Source: Solirubrobacter sp035555675 (GTDB lineage: Bacteria > Actinomycetota > Thermoleophilia > Solirubrobacterales > Solirubrobacteraceae). Taken from it: DNA of 64,000 bases. The translations under genes were made by a program, and so were the position numbers. Location: contig DATMGH010000180.1 of NCBI GenBank assembly GCA_035555675.1, forward strand, positions 1 through 64,000, written 5' to 3'. The notes under the pieces were generated by a model. The model was not told where the DNA came from. It did no database searches and worked only from the letters and a program-made list of their open reading frames with translations. Each line of letters opens with the position of its first letter. The first letter of the stretch is position 1. Positions 17,454 to 26,234 of this stretch are shown one piece after another.

Positions 17454-18413
17454 ATGCGCACGCGCACTCTTCTGTCCCAGGTCCTCGCGGTCAACACGGC
17501 GCTGGTCGCCGTGACCGCGATCGTCGCCGCGCTGCTCGCGCCCGTGAACGCGGGTGAGACCGCCCGCATCCAGCGCGCCCTGCTGATCGCCCTCGCGATC
17601 GTCGCCGCCGTGCTCGTCAACACGCTGCTGATCAAGCGCCGCCTGGCCCCGCTGGACCGGTTGATCGCGACGATGGAGCGCGTCGACCTCGCCTCCCCCG
17701 GCCAGCGCGCCAGGGCGCACCACAGCGCGCCGCGCGAGATCCAGCGGCTGACCGCGGGCTTCAACCGCATGCTGGCGCGGCTCGAGGAGGAGCGGCTGGA
17801 AGGCGGCCGGGCGGTGATCCGCGCGCAGGAGGAGGAACGCGCGCGCATCGCGCAGGACCTGCACGACGAAGTCAACCAGGCGCTGACGGCGATCCTGCTG
17901 CGGCTGCAGGCCGCCGGCCACGACGTCCCACCCGGGCTGCGCGCGGAGCTCAAGGAGATCCAGACGCTCGCCACTCAAGCCATGGAGGAGCTGTTGACCC
18001 TCGCCCGCACCCTGCGCCCGACGGCGCTCGACGACCACGGCCTGGTGCCCGCCCTGGCGTCCCAGGTCGCCGACTTCGGCGAGCGCACCGGGATCCGCTC
18101 GAGCTTCCACCGCCACGGCGACGCGCCGATGCTCTCCGACGAGGAGCAACTCGTCCTCTACCGCGTGACGCAGGAGAGCCTGTCGAACGTGGTCCAGCAC
18201 TCGGGGGCGAGCGCGGTGCGCGTGGAGCTGTCCTCGATCGGGCGGACCGTGCTGCGGGTGCGCGACGACGGCTGCGGCTTCAAGCCCGGCGGGCGCAGCG
18301 GCCGGCTCGGCGTGTCCGGCATGCGCGAGCGCGCGCTGCTGGTCGGCGGGCGCCTGAACGTCTTCTCGGCGCCCGGCGAGGGCACGACCATCGAACTGAC
18401 CATGGGAGCGTAG
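17454..18413 (+). CDS. NarL-type sensor histidine kinase
   Basis: 319 residues. Two N-terminal membrane helices with a very short external loop are followed by a HAMP-like linker (RRLAPLDRLIATMERVD). HisKA_3 carries the phospho-accepting histidine in RIAQDLHDEVNQ, and the HATPase domain shows N box NVVQHSGAS, G1 DDGCGF and G2 GVSGMRER. The short external loop suggests it senses membrane state or an intracellular signal. ATG at 17454 places the first helix at the N-terminus. Its stop (TAG) is followed directly by the response-regulator ATG with no gap, so the two form one operon. Confidence 0.92.
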   Translation: MRTRTLLSQVLAVNTALVAVTAIVAALLAPVNAGETARIQRALLIALAIVAAVLVNTLLIKRRLAPLDRLIATMERVDLASPGQRARAHHSAPREIQRLTAGFNRMLARLEEERLEGGRAVIRAQEEERARIAQDLHDEVNQALTAILLRLQAAGHDVPPGLRAELKEIQTLATQAMEELLTLARTLRPTALDDHGLVPALASQVADFGERTGIRSSFHRHGDAPMLSDEEQLVLYRVTQESLSNVVQHSGASAVRVELSSIGRTVLRVRDDGCGFKPGGRSGRLGVSGMRERALLVGGRLNVFSAPGEGTTIELTMGA

Positions 18414-19046
18414 ATGCGAATCCTGATCGCCGACGACCACGGGATCGTCCGTGGCGGCATGAAGCTGCTGATCGAACGGCAGCCGGACATGGAGGTCGTC
18501 GCGGAGGCGGCGGACGGCGTCGAAGCGTTCGAGCAGGCGCTGGCCACCAAGCCGGACCTGTGCGTGATGGACGTGTCGATGCCGCGCATGACCGGGCTGC
18601 AGGCGGCGCGCCAGATCCGCGCGCACCTGCCGGAGACGCAGGTGCTGGCGCTGTCGATGCACGACGACGAGCGCTACGTGTTCGACGCGCTCAAGGCGGG
18701 CGCCTCCGGCTACGTGCTCAAGCGCGAGGTCGACCAGGCGCTGCTGAACGCGATCCGCGCGGTCAACCGCGGCGACGCGTTCCTGACCAACGCGGTCGAG
18801 CGGACGATCGTGCGCGAGTGGATGAACGACTCGTCCTCCGGCCCCGAGGAGCCGCTGTCGCCGCGCGAGCAGGAGGTGCTCAAGCTGATCGCCGAGGCGT
18901 ACACGAACAAGCAGATCGCCGAGACGCTGCACCTGGCCGAGAAGACCGTCGAGTCGCACCGCGCGAACCTGCTGCGCAAGCTCGGCATGCGCGACCGCGT
19001 GGAGCTCGTCCGCTACGCGATCCGGCGCGGGCTGACCGAGGCCTGA
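18414..19046 (+). CDS. NarL/LuxR-type response regulator
   Basis: 210 residues. The receiver domain has the acidic pair Asp7/Asp8, phospho-acceptor Asp53 (CVMDVSMP) and conserved Lys in YVLKRE. A LuxR_C helix-turn-helix follows (LSPREQEVLKLIAEAYTNKQ, EKTVESHRANLLRKL). It is partner of the preceding kinase and controls transcription on phosphorylation. Targets are not evident; the CAP-domain gene lies downstream behind a hairpin. Confidence 0.95.
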   Translation: MRILIADDHGIVRGGMKLLIERQPDMEVVAEAADGVEAFEQALATKPDLCVMDVSMPRMTGLQAARQIRAHLPETQVLALSMHDDERYVFDALKAGASGYVLKREVDQALLNAIRAVNRGDAFLTNAVERTIVREWMNDSSSGPEEPLSPREQEVLKLIAEAYTNKQIAETLHLAEKTVESHRANLLRKLGMRDRVELVRYAIRRGLTEA

Positions 19047-19062
19047 AACGAATCTCCCAGAG

Positions 19063-19090
19063 CCGCACCTGACGGGTTGTCAGGATGCGG
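19063..19090 (+). terminator. Hairpin after the two-component operon
   Basis: CCGCACCTGAC (19063-19073) and GTCAGGATGCGG (19079-19090) form an 11-bp stem with one bulge and a GGGTT loop. It lies between the regulator stop and the next GTG at 19093. No U-tract; probably an attenuating or terminating hairpin. Confidence 0.5.
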
Positions 19091-19092
19091 AC

Positions 19093-20184
19093 GTGAGGAT
19101 CGGACGCCTCTTAGGGCTGGTTGCGGCCACGACGGCGATGCACGGCACGCCGCTGGACGCCTTGAATCAACTGCGCGCGGCGAACGGGATTCCCGCGGGG
19201 ATCGTCGAGAACACCGACTGGTCGGCCGGCTGCGCCGCGCACATGCGCTACCTGACGCTGAACGGGTTCTCCGGTGACTGGCACACCGAGCTGGCCGGGC
19301 GGCCGGGCTACTCGGCGGGCGGGCTGTTCGCGGCGCGCAACGCGGTGCTGTCGAACGCGCCGTCCGTGGGGCTGGAACCGGACTGGGAGACGACCCCGCT
19401 GCACATGGCGCAACTGCTCGGACCGCGGCTCGCGGTCACCGGCTTCGCGCCCGGCTGCCTGGTCACCTGGCCCGGTTACGTGCGGCCGGAGCCGGGTGAC
19501 CTGCGGGTCTACACGTACCCGGGCGACGGAGCGCGCGACGTGAGCTCGCCGTTTCTGTACGTGCTCGGCTACGGGGGCGGGACGAGCGCGGCGCGGCTGT
19601 CGGACGTGTCACTGACCGGGCCGGCGGGAGCGGTGCGCGTGCGGGTCGTCGACAATTCGTCGCCCGGGATGCGCGGGTACCTGCCGCCGGGCGGCTACAT
19701 CGCGCCGGCGACGCCGCTGGTGCCGGGCGCGCGCTACAGCGCCGGAGCGACGTTTTCCTCCGACCGCGGCGCGCGGGTGGTCAAGCGCTGGAGCTTCGTC
19801 GCGGGTGAGGGGGCGGGGAGCGACGCGTCGGACGAGGACGGCGGCGGCGACGACGGGTACGGCGAGGCCGGCTCCTCGATCGGAACGGCGACGCCGTTCC
19901 CGGCGGGGCGCACGCCGCAGGTCTCTTTGGGGCTGCGGTCGGTGCGCGGGCGGCGAGCGGAGGCGGTGATCCGCGCCCGCGGGAGCGCGGTCGGCCGCCG
20001 CGCTCGGGTCACCGTCCAGCGCCTCGGGTGCCGGTGCCGCGCGTCGCGGCGGGTGGTGAAGCTCAGCACCCGCGGCCGCCGGATCGTCATGCGCCGTCCG
20101 GTGCGGGTCACCGTCACCGTCGACGGGTTCTTCAAGGGCGAGACCCCGTTCCGGGGCCTCACGCTGTCGCGGTCGCTGCGGTAG
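19093..20184 (+). CDS. CAP/SCP-like extracellular protein
   Basis: 363 residues. A weak N-terminal signal (RIGRLLGLVAATTAM) leads to a CAP-like domain, LDALNQLRAANGIPAG with the helix-forming CAAHMRYLTLNG, and a Tyr/Gly-rich beta region (VYTYPGDGARDVSSPF). An acidic Asp/Gly/Ser linker (~240-260) and a basic Cys-paired C-terminal domain follow. CAP proteins are secreted and bind sterols, lipids or polysaccharides; no catalytic assignment is safe. GTG start at 19093, only 2 nt after the hairpin above. Confidence 0.68.
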   Translation: MRIGRLLGLVAATTAMHGTPLDALNQLRAANGIPAGIVENTDWSAGCAAHMRYLTLNGFSGDWHTELAGRPGYSAGGLFAARNAVLSNAPSVGLEPDWETTPLHMAQLLGPRLAVTGFAPGCLVTWPGYVRPEPGDLRVYTYPGDGARDVSSPFLYVLGYGGGTSAARLSDVSLTGPAGAVRVRVVDNSSPGMRGYLPPGGYIAPATPLVPGARYSAGATFSSDRGARVVKRWSFVAGEGAGSDASDEDGGGDDGYGEAGSSIGTATPFPAGRTPQVSLGLRSVRGRRAEAVIRARGSAVGRRARVTVQRLGCRCRASRRVVKLSTRGRRIVMRRPVRVTVTVDGFFKGETPFRGLTLSRSLR

Positions 20185-20451
20185 CCGCGCGGGCGGTCGC
20201 GCGTCGCCGCGCGCCGGCCATCTCCCGTCCGCTTCTTCGCGCCATCGAACAGCGGCCGGGTGGGGAAGCGTGGGTCAAACCGCCACGGCATTCCTCAGGC
20301 CGCCTCTTCGCGCCACCCGAGAACGGCGCCCGGGGCCCGAGCCGCCGCGACATCGCTCGACCATGCGTGGGCGAACCGGGCGCCCTGCCGTCTCCGCGCG
20401 CGCGGAATGTGGCGCGTTCGCGCTTATCGACGCAGCGAGGGGCGCAATTTC

Positions 20452-20480
20452 GGCGCATAGCGCCAGAAAGTGACCACTCG
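20452..20480 (+). repeat. Dispersed hairpin element, copy 1
   Basis: GGCGC-ATA-GCGCC stem-loop followed by AGAAAGTGACCACTCG. First of five copies in the window. Confidence 0.7.
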
Positions 20481-20679
20481 CCGCCCGTCATGGCGCGTTG
20501 CCGCTCGCCCGCCGCCGACTCGCGCCCGCCGACACCGCCGCAGCCACAGCGGAGACCGCGCACGTCCGCACCCCCGCTCCCCTCACCCGCCGCCGTTCGC
20601 CCGCACCCCCGCGCCACCCCGCGGAGACCGCGCACCGCCCCACCCACCACCCCGCGGAGACGCCGCGAAGGGGCACGTA

Positions 20680-20710
20680 CTGGCGCGTAGCGCCAGAAAG
20701 TGACCACTCG
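20680..20710 (+). repeat. Dispersed hairpin element, copy 2
   Basis: CTGGCGC-GTA-GCGCCAG, a perfect 7-bp stem, followed by AAAGTGACCACTCG. Lies at the junction of the two tandem units. Confidence 0.7.
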
Positions 20711-20876
20711 CCGCCCGTCATGGCGCGTCGCCGCTCGCCCGTCGCGGACTCGCGCCCGCCGACACCGCCGCAACCACAGCGGAGACCGCGCACGCCCGCA
20801 CCCCGCTCCCCTCACCCGCCGCCGTTCGCCGGCACCCCCGCGCCACCCGCGGAGACGCCGCGAAGGGGCACGTACC

Positions 20877-20905
20877 GGCGCATCGCGCCAGAAAGTGACC
20901 ACTCG
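20877..20905 (+). repeat. Dispersed hairpin element, copy 3
   Basis: GGCGC-ATC-GCGCC stem-loop followed by AGAAAGTGACCACTCG, ending 48 bp before the SCO1 start. Confidence 0.7.
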
Positions 20906-20953
20906 CGGGGCGGGAGGCGCGCGGGCGCGTCGCCCATCTAGGCTTGACGCACC

Positions 20954-21568
20954 GTGGTCGCGCCGAGGCTGAAGCTCACCCTGATCGCGCTGACCGTGTG
21001 CGCCGTCGCGGCCGTGATCGGCGTCACCTTCGCCGCCCGCAGCCTCCCGCAGAACGTCTCGTACGCGAACGGGTGGGCCGGCGCGCAGCGGCCGCCGCAC
21101 CTGAAGGTGCCCGACTTCACGCTCACCGACCAGGACGGCAAGACCGTCACCTCCGCCAGCCTCAAGGGCACCCCGGTCGTGTACGCCTTCATCTACTCGA
21201 CCTGCCGCGACACGTGCCCCGCGCAGGTCTCGACGATCCGCGGCGCGCTCGACGACCTCGGCGACCAGCCGCACCCCCAGGTGATCGGCGTCTCGGTCGA
21301 CCCCGCCAACGACACCCCCACGCGCGCGAAGTCCTTCCTCCTCAAGCAGCAGATGACCGGGCGGATGCGCTTCCTGCTCGGCACCCGGCAACAGCTCCAG
21401 CCGGTCTGGAACGCGTTCGGCATCCAGCCGCAGACCGACACCCTCGAGCATTCAGCTCACACGGTTCTGGCCGATGCTAGGGGCATGCAGCGGATCGGCT
21501 TCCCGTACGAGCACCTCACGCAGCCAGGCCTGGTCCACGACCTCGAGCGCCTGAACCGAACCGAGTGA
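20954..21568 (+). CDS. SCO1/SenC/PrrC family copper protein
   Basis: 204 residues. An N-terminal membrane anchor (LTLIALTVCAVAAVIGVTF) precedes a thioredoxin fold on the outer face. The copper ligands are the two Cys of STCRDTCP, and a His lies in EHSAHTVL. SCO proteins metallate the CuA site of cytochrome oxidase or act as thiol-redox switches. GTG start at 20954 with TAGGCT 9 nt upstream indicates a leaderless transcript. The stop overlaps the helicase start (GTGA), an unexpected coupling of a copper protein with a helicase. Confidence 0.92.
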   Translation: MVAPRLKLTLIALTVCAVAAVIGVTFAARSLPQNVSYANGWAGAQRPPHLKVPDFTLTDQDGKTVTSASLKGTPVVYAFIYSTCRDTCPAQVSTIRGALDDLGDQPHPQVIGVSVDPANDTPTRAKSFLLKQQMTGRMRFLLGTRQQLQPVWNAFGIQPQTDTLEHSAHTVLADARGMQRIGFPYEHLTQPGLVHDLERLNRTE

Positions 21569-24462
21569 GCCGCTTCCGCGAGCTCCAGTTCTTCGGGGAG
21601 TGGCGTCCCTACCAGCGCGCCGCGCTCGCCGCGTTCGAGAAGGACGTCAAGCACGGCAACAAGAGCACGCACATCGTGGCTCCGCCGGGCTCCGGGAAGA
21701 CGCTGCTCGGCGTCGAGCTGATCCGCCGTGTCGGCAAGCGCGCGCTCGTGCTCGCCCCCAGCCAGGGCATCCAGCAGCAGTGGCCGCGCGCGGTCGGCGC
21801 GTTCACGCCGGACCCGGCGAGCGTCGCCGGCGCCGACCCGGCGAAGCCGATCGCCTGCCTGAGCTACCAGGCGCTGTGCCAGCTCGAGGACCCGGAGATC
21901 GTGCTCGGCCGCCTCGCCCAGTCCCGCTGGGCGGACGAGCGCGCCGCCACCACCGGAACGACCCCCGAGGAGGCCCAGCGCGAAGGCGAGGCGTTCGCGG
22001 GCGCCGCCGCCGACCGCCGCGCCCGTGAGCTCGCGCGCATCTCCGCCGCCCTCAAGCGCGAGGTTGCGCGCGGCGAGCACGCGGGCGTCGAGCTCCGGGA
22101 CCTCCTCTCCGCCACCGCCCGGAAACGCGTCCACACGATGGCCCAGCTCGGCGTCAAGGTCGTCCTGCTCGACGAGTGCCACCACCTGGCCAGCCTGTGG
22201 GGCTACGTCGTCCGCGCCATCCTCGGCGAGCTGGGTGAGGACGTCCACGTGATCGGCCTCACCGCGACGCCCCCGATCGGCCTCCCGGAAGCCGAGGCCG
22301 AGCTCTATGAGGCCCTGCTCGGCCCCGTCGACTTCACCGTCCCCACCCCGGCGGTCGTGCGCGACGGCCACCTCGCCCCCTACCAGGAGCTGGCCTGGCT
22401 GACCGAGCCGCTGAAGTCCGAGCGCGACTGGCTGGCCGAGCACGACACGCGCTTCAAAGAGCTGATCACCGCGCTGCACGACGACGCGACGAGCGATATC
22501 GCCTTCCCCGTCTGGGTGATGACCCGGATGCGCGAGCGCCGCCGCGGCCCCGACGACGACGCCGAGGTCCCCTGGGAGGCGTTCCAGAAGCGCGCGCCGA
22601 AGCTCGCCCGCGCCGGCATCCGCTTCCTGCTCTCCGCGAACCTCGAGACGCCGACCGGCGCGCCACGCGGCGAGGCGTACCGCCGCCCGCCGGACCTCGA
22701 GGACTGGCTGACCCTGCTCGAGGACTACGCGCTGCGCTGCCTGGTCCCGGCCGACTCCGCCCGTGCCGCCGAGCGCTACGACGCGATCGCCGCCGCGCTC
22801 AGAGAGCTCGGCTTCCAGCTCACCCGCAAGGGCATCCGCCGCGGCACGTCGGAGGTCGACCGCCTGCTGACCGGCTCCCAGGCCAAGGCGCTCGGCCTGG
22901 TCGAGGTGCTCGACGCCGAGCAGCAGAACCGCACCGACGCGCTGCGCGCGCTCGTCCTGTGCGACGCCGAGCTCGCCTCCCCGCGCGCGGACGACGCCCT
23001 GACCGGCGTGCTCGACCCCGCCGCCGGCACCGCCCGCCACGCGCTGCTCGCGATCGCCGCCGACGAGCGCACGAGGGACCTCCGCCCGCTGCTGGTCTCC
23101 GGCCGCGGCCTGCGCTGCGCGCCGCAGGACGCCGAGGCGCTGCTCGCCGCGCTCGAGCGCGAAGCCCAGGAGCACTTCAACCTCCCCGAGTGGGACGCGG
23201 AGGTCGACGGCCTGCTGGTCTCCCTGCAGTCCTCCGGCGCCGAGTGGATGCCGCGCGCGTGGGTCGAGCTGGCGACCACGCTGCTCAAGGAGGGCGTCAC
23301 GAAGACGCTCGTCGGCACCCGCGCGCTGCTCGGCGAAGGCTGGAACTGCCCGCCGCTGAACGTGATGGTCGACCTGACCGTCGCCACCACCGGCGTCAGC
23401 GTCCAGCAGATGCGCGGGCGCAGCCTGCGGCTGGACCCGCGCGACAGGACCAAGGTCGCCTCCAACTGGGACATCGTCTGCGTCGCGCCCGACCTCGTCC
23501 GCGGGACGGCCGACTACGAACGCTTCGTGCGCAAGCACCTGCACCTGTTCGCCCCCGCCGAGGACGGCGAGATCGAGGCCGGCCCGTCACACGTGCACCC
23601 CGAGCTGGGTCCGTTCGCGCCGCCCCCGGTCACCCGCTTCGCCGCGCTCAACCGCGCGCAGCTCGACCGCGCCGCCGACCGCGACGGCGCGCGCGACCGC
23701 TGGCGTGTCGGCGCCCCCTACCGCGGCGTCGAGCTGCCGACGCTGCTCGTGCGCCACTCCCGCGACGAGGTCCCCGCGCGGACGTCGACCCGGCCCCCGC
23801 GCCTGAGCCAGCGCGTGCCGCTCGCCAGCGGGCTCGGCGGCGCCGCCGCGTTCGGCGTGCTCGGCGTCGCCGCCAGCGCGCCGCCGCTGCTCGCCGGGCT
23901 CGCGCTCGCGCCCGCCGGCCTCGCCTGGGCGGCGGTGCGCCTGCGCGCGATCAAGCGGCGGCTGCCGGCCGTCCTGCCGCTCGACGCCGCCGCGCGGGCG
24001 GTCGTCGACGGCTACCGGGACCTCGACGAGCTGCCGCCCGACGTCGCCGCCTCGCTGACGATCGAGCCGCGCGCCTCCGGCTACCTGCGCGTCGAGCTGA
24101 CCAAGGCGACCCCCGCTCAGGGCCGCGCGTTCGCGACCGCGCTCGACGAGCTGATCGGCGTCGCCGACAACCCGCGCTACCTCGTGTCGCGCCCGCTCGC
24201 GGACCCGCACCGCTCCACGCTCGGCCTGCTCGGCCGCGTGCTCGCCCGCAAGCCGCCGTTCGAGGAGCGCCTGCACCCGGTCCCGGCCGACCTCGGCCGC
24301 CACAAGGACCGTGCGGAAGCGTTCGCGCGCGCCTGGCGGCGCCACGTCGGCCCCGGACGGCTGATCTTCACCCAGCGCAGCGAGGAAGGCCGCGAAGCGC
24401 GCGCCGAGGCCGCGTCCGCGGACAGCGGCTACGAGACGCTGGTCCGCGACGTGTGGGTTTGA
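21565..24462 (+). CDS. Large SF2 DEAD/DEAH-box helicase with C-terminal hydrophobic segment
   Basis: 965 residues. Motif I APPGSGKT (39-46), motif II DECH (203-206), motif III-like LTATPP (~233) and motif VI QMRGRSLR (~615) give a complete two-lobed superfamily 2 engine. About 230 residues lie between the lobes. After residue 750 comes a strongly hydrophobic stretch (~752-796, one or two membrane helices), then a basic turn and a ~165-residue soluble domain I cannot name. It resembles UvsW/restriction-subunit type helicases in the motor only. Translation is coupled to SCO1. It may be membrane-tethered; substrate unknown. Confidence 0.85.
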   Translation: MSRFRELQFFGEWRPYQRAALAAFEKDVKHGNKSTHIVAPPGSGKTLLGVELIRRVGKRALVLAPSQGIQQQWPRAVGAFTPDPASVAGADPAKPIACLSYQALCQLEDPEIVLGRLAQSRWADERAATTGTTPEEAQREGEAFAGAAADRRARELARISAALKREVARGEHAGVELRDLLSATARKRVHTMAQLGVKVVLLDECHHLASLWGYVVRAILGELGEDVHVIGLTATPPIGLPEAEAELYEALLGPVDFTVPTPAVVRDGHLAPYQELAWLTEPLKSERDWLAEHDTRFKELITALHDDATSDIAFPVWVMTRMRERRRGPDDDAEVPWEAFQKRAPKLARAGIRFLLSANLETPTGAPRGEAYRRPPDLEDWLTLLEDYALRCLVPADSARAAERYDAIAAALRELGFQLTRKGIRRGTSEVDRLLTGSQAKALGLVEVLDAEQQNRTDALRALVLCDAELASPRADDALTGVLDPAAGTARHALLAIAADERTRDLRPLLVSGRGLRCAPQDAEALLAALEREAQEHFNLPEWDAEVDGLLVSLQSSGAEWMPRAWVELATTLLKEGVTKTLVGTRALLGEGWNCPPLNVMVDLTVATTGVSVQQMRGRSLRLDPRDRTKVASNWDIVCVAPDLVRGTADYERFVRKHLHLFAPAEDGEIEAGPSHVHPELGPFAPPPVTRFAALNRAQLDRAADRDGARDRWRVGAPYRGVELPTLLVRHSRDEVPARTSTRPPRLSQRVPLASGLGGAAAFGVLGVAASAPPLLAGLALAPAGLAWAAVRLRAIKRRLPAVLPLDAAARAVVDGYRDLDELPPDVAASLTIEPRASGYLRVELTKATPAQGRAFATALDELIGVADNPRYLVSRPLADPHRSTLGLLGRVLARKPPFEERLHPVPADLGRHKDRAEAFARAWRRHVGPGRLIFTQRSEEGREARAEAASADSGYETLVRDVWV

Positions 24463-24677
24463 ATCAAGGCGTCCAACGCCGCGTCCTCGCGGTCCTGCGC
24501 GGCGCGGTAGACGGCGTAGCCGCCGCGATCTGAGCGCCAGTGCGCGAGCGCCGCGCCGGCCTCCTCGGCGGCGTCGCGCCAGGCCGCCAGCTCGAGGCTC
24601 CACGAGTCGCTGCGCAGCACGATCTCGAACGTGTCGGGCACGTCGTCCAGCAGCGATCTGAGCTCACGGGTGTTCAT
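24429..24677 (-). CDS. Small uncharacterised protein
   Basis: 82 residues, no membrane segment, acidic and Trp-containing (SDSWSLELAAWRDAAEEAGA). I do not recognise the family. ATG at 24677 overlaps the end of the small membrane-protein gene by 14 bp, so it is probably the third gene of the operon starting at 26165. Its 3' end runs 34 bp into the end of the helicase gene on the other strand. Confidence 0.6.
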   Translation of the reverse strand: MNTRELRSLLDDVPDTFEIVLRSDSWSLELAAWRDAAEEAGAALAHWRSDRGGYAVYRAAQDREDAALDALIQTHTSRTSVS

Positions 24678-24828
24678 CCCGCATCGAGGATGCCCGATCG
24701 GACCTTTCCGAATCCTCAAAACCGCGTCCGCGGATCTTCGCCCAGACGATCGCGCCGACCATCGCGAGCACCGGCGCGAGGTAGAGCAGCTGTGCCGCCC
24801 AGTGACCCGGATGCGCGAACAGCGTCAT
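24664..24828 (-). CDS. Small single-pass membrane protein
   Basis: 54 residues: short N-terminus with two histidines (MTLFAHPGHW), one helix (LLYLAPVLAMVGAIVWAKI) and a charged cytoplasmic tail. The ATG overlaps the stop of the large membrane protein (ATGA at 24825-24828), so it is co-translated with it and may be an accessory subunit. A His-rich start is shared with the partner's N-terminus (LLFAHG). Confidence 0.65.
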   Translation of the reverse strand: MTLFAHPGHWAAQLLYLAPVLAMVGAIVWAKIRGRGFEDSERSDRASSMRDEHP

Positions 24829-26165
24829 GCGTTGAGCGCCGCCGACAGCAGCCAGAGTCCGAGACACGTGAACGCGACCATCAGGACCAGCATGACGATC
24901 TGCGAGCGGGTCGCCATCCGTGCTGACCCGTAGACCTCGAGGGCGCGATCATGCGCGAGCACGAGGCCGGCGACGTGGCCGACCACCAGCGCGCCGACCT
25001 GCACGTACCAGATGCCGGTCGCGCTCACGACGCCGTAATCGATCGAGCGCTCGGCGCCGCCGAACAGGTTCGCGCCCGTGCCGAGCGGGTCGCTCGCCAG
25101 GCGCCACAGGTCCTGCCCGTTGTAGGCCAGCAGCGAGAAGTAGTGGGCGACCAGGTAGCCGGCGGCGATCGGGACCAGCGTGTGCGCGAACGCGCGCGCC
25201 AGCGCGCGCCGGTCGACGCCCTCCGGCGGGCGCATCCCGAGCATGCCGAGGATCCAGATCGCGGCCACGATCGCGACGGCGCCGGCCAGGCCGACGACGA
25301 AGCCCAGCTCCAGCGACGTGCCGAGCGACAGCCCCAGGTCGTGGAAGAACCGCTGCAGATCCTGCGCGAGGTCGTTGAACAGCGCGCCCTCCTTGGCGCC
25401 GTCGAACGCCGTGCTGCCGATCGAGATCACCAGCAGGACGCTGGTGCCGGCGACCGGCGCCAGCCAGGACGCGCCGGAGAACGGCACGCGCAGGTACAGC
25501 CGGCCGGCCCGCCGCCCGACCGCCGACAGCGACGCGATCAGCCCGAAGAAGACGCCGAACGCGTCCGCGTTGCGCGTCCACGCCTCGACGCCGTAGAGGC
25601 TCATCCCGATCAGCATCACGACGAAGTAGACGAGCATCAGGATCGCCAGCGGCGCGGGCTCGGTCGCCTTCGCCCAGCACAGCTCGCAGATCGCGAACGC
25701 GAACAGCCCGGCGGCGGCGGGGAAGCGGCCGAGCCGGTACTCGAGCGGCTCCGGCAGCGCGCCGAACCGGGCCGCCGTCCAGCCGGTCGCGCGGCCGACC
25801 GCGCGCCACGGGCTCAGCAGCGCCCACACGTTGCCGAACAGCAGCGACGCGAACGGCACGGCGACCCAGAAGATCACGTAGACCATGGTCGGCGCCAGGT
25901 TGTCGCTCTGGCCGCTGGTGCCGGCGATCCCGGCGTAGACCGTGATCAGGAAGACCGCGACGCCGAGCGCGCCGAGGACGACCTCGACCGCGCGCGGGAG
26001 GACGAACAGGTCCTTGGTCGAAAGCGCTTTGAGCTTCGGCCGCGACCAGCCGAGCGCGAGCGCGACGAACGAGACGACGAGCACCGCCGCGGCGGCAGCG
26101 CCGAACAGCGTCTCGGGAATCGGGAGGTCGGCGCGGCCGACGATGCCGTGAGCGAACAGGAGCAC
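24825..26165 (-). CDS. Conserved multi-pass membrane protein (fenitrothion-hydrolase-like annotation group)
   Basis: 446 residues with about eleven membrane helices. Polar residues inside helices (HYFSLLAYNGQDLWRL, GQSDNLAPTMVYVIFW) suggest a buried site. I recall related Thermoleophilia proteins being labelled fenitrothion hydrolase, but nothing here proves hydrolase activity. GTG start; TAGACT 7 nt upstream points to a leaderless transcript. First of a three-gene operon with two small proteins. The terminator at 26185-26214 isolates it from the upstream gene. Confidence 0.72.
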   Translation of the reverse strand: MLLFAHGIVGRADLPIPETLFGAAAAAVLVVSFVALALGWSRPKLKALSTKDLFVLPRAVEVVLGALGVAVFLITVYAGIAGTSGQSDNLAPTMVYVIFWVAVPFASLLFGNVWALLSPWRAVGRATGWTAARFGALPEPLEYRLGRFPAAAGLFAFAICELCWAKATEPAPLAILMLVYFVVMLIGMSLYGVEAWTRNADAFGVFFGLIASLSAVGRRAGRLYLRVPFSGASWLAPVAGTSVLLVISIGSTAFDGAKEGALFNDLAQDLQRFFHDLGLSLGTSLELGFVVGLAGAVAIVAAIWILGMLGMRPPEGVDRRALARAFAHTLVPIAAGYLVAHYFSLLAYNGQDLWRLASDPLGTGANLFGGAERSIDYGVVSATGIWYVQVGALVVGHVAGLVLAHDRALEVYGSARMATRSQIVMLVLMVAFTCLGLWLLSAALNA

Positions 26166-26184
26166 GGCCGCGAGTCTATGAACG

Positions 26185-26214
26185 AAAACGGCCCCGCAGA
26201 CGCGGGGCCGTTTT
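26185..26214 (-). terminator. Strong rho-independent terminator
   Basis: AAAACGGCCCCGC (26185-26197), loop AGAC, GCGGGGCCGTTTT (26202-26214): a 13-bp perfect stem flanked by A and T runs on both strands. It lies 20 bp after the stop of the secreted-protein gene (26235) and can also work in reverse. Confidence 0.92.
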
Positions 26215-26234
26215 GACGCAGGCTCAGTAGTGCG

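Larger units (their letters stand above)
20461..20905. repeat. Tandem repeat, ~230 bp and ~194 bp units plus a 21-bp partial
   Basis: Unit 1 is 20461-20690 and unit 2 is 20691-20884, which lacks about 36 bp near its end. A third copy of the first 21 bases follows at 20885-20905. Units begin CGCCAGAAAGTGACCACTCG, and both end in CGCGAAGGGGCACGTAC. Point differences are scattered, so the duplication is not recent. Confidence 0.85.
20185..20953. other. Gene-free, repeat-rich GC block
   Basis: 769 bp between two plus-strand genes. It contains 2.1 copies of a ~230-bp tandem repeat (20461-20905) and three copies of a hairpin element. Open frames exist on both strands only because of the GC bias; they are Pro/Arg/Ala-rich and change composition with each repeat, so I call none of them a gene. 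A TAGGCT box at 20939-20944 serves the next gene. Confidence 0.7.

Noticed and set aside
20159..21451. Long minus-strand open frame across the repeat block and SCO1
   Set aside because: Sequence follows the repeats (repeated EWSLSGA-like peptides) and opposes a clear SCO1 gene.
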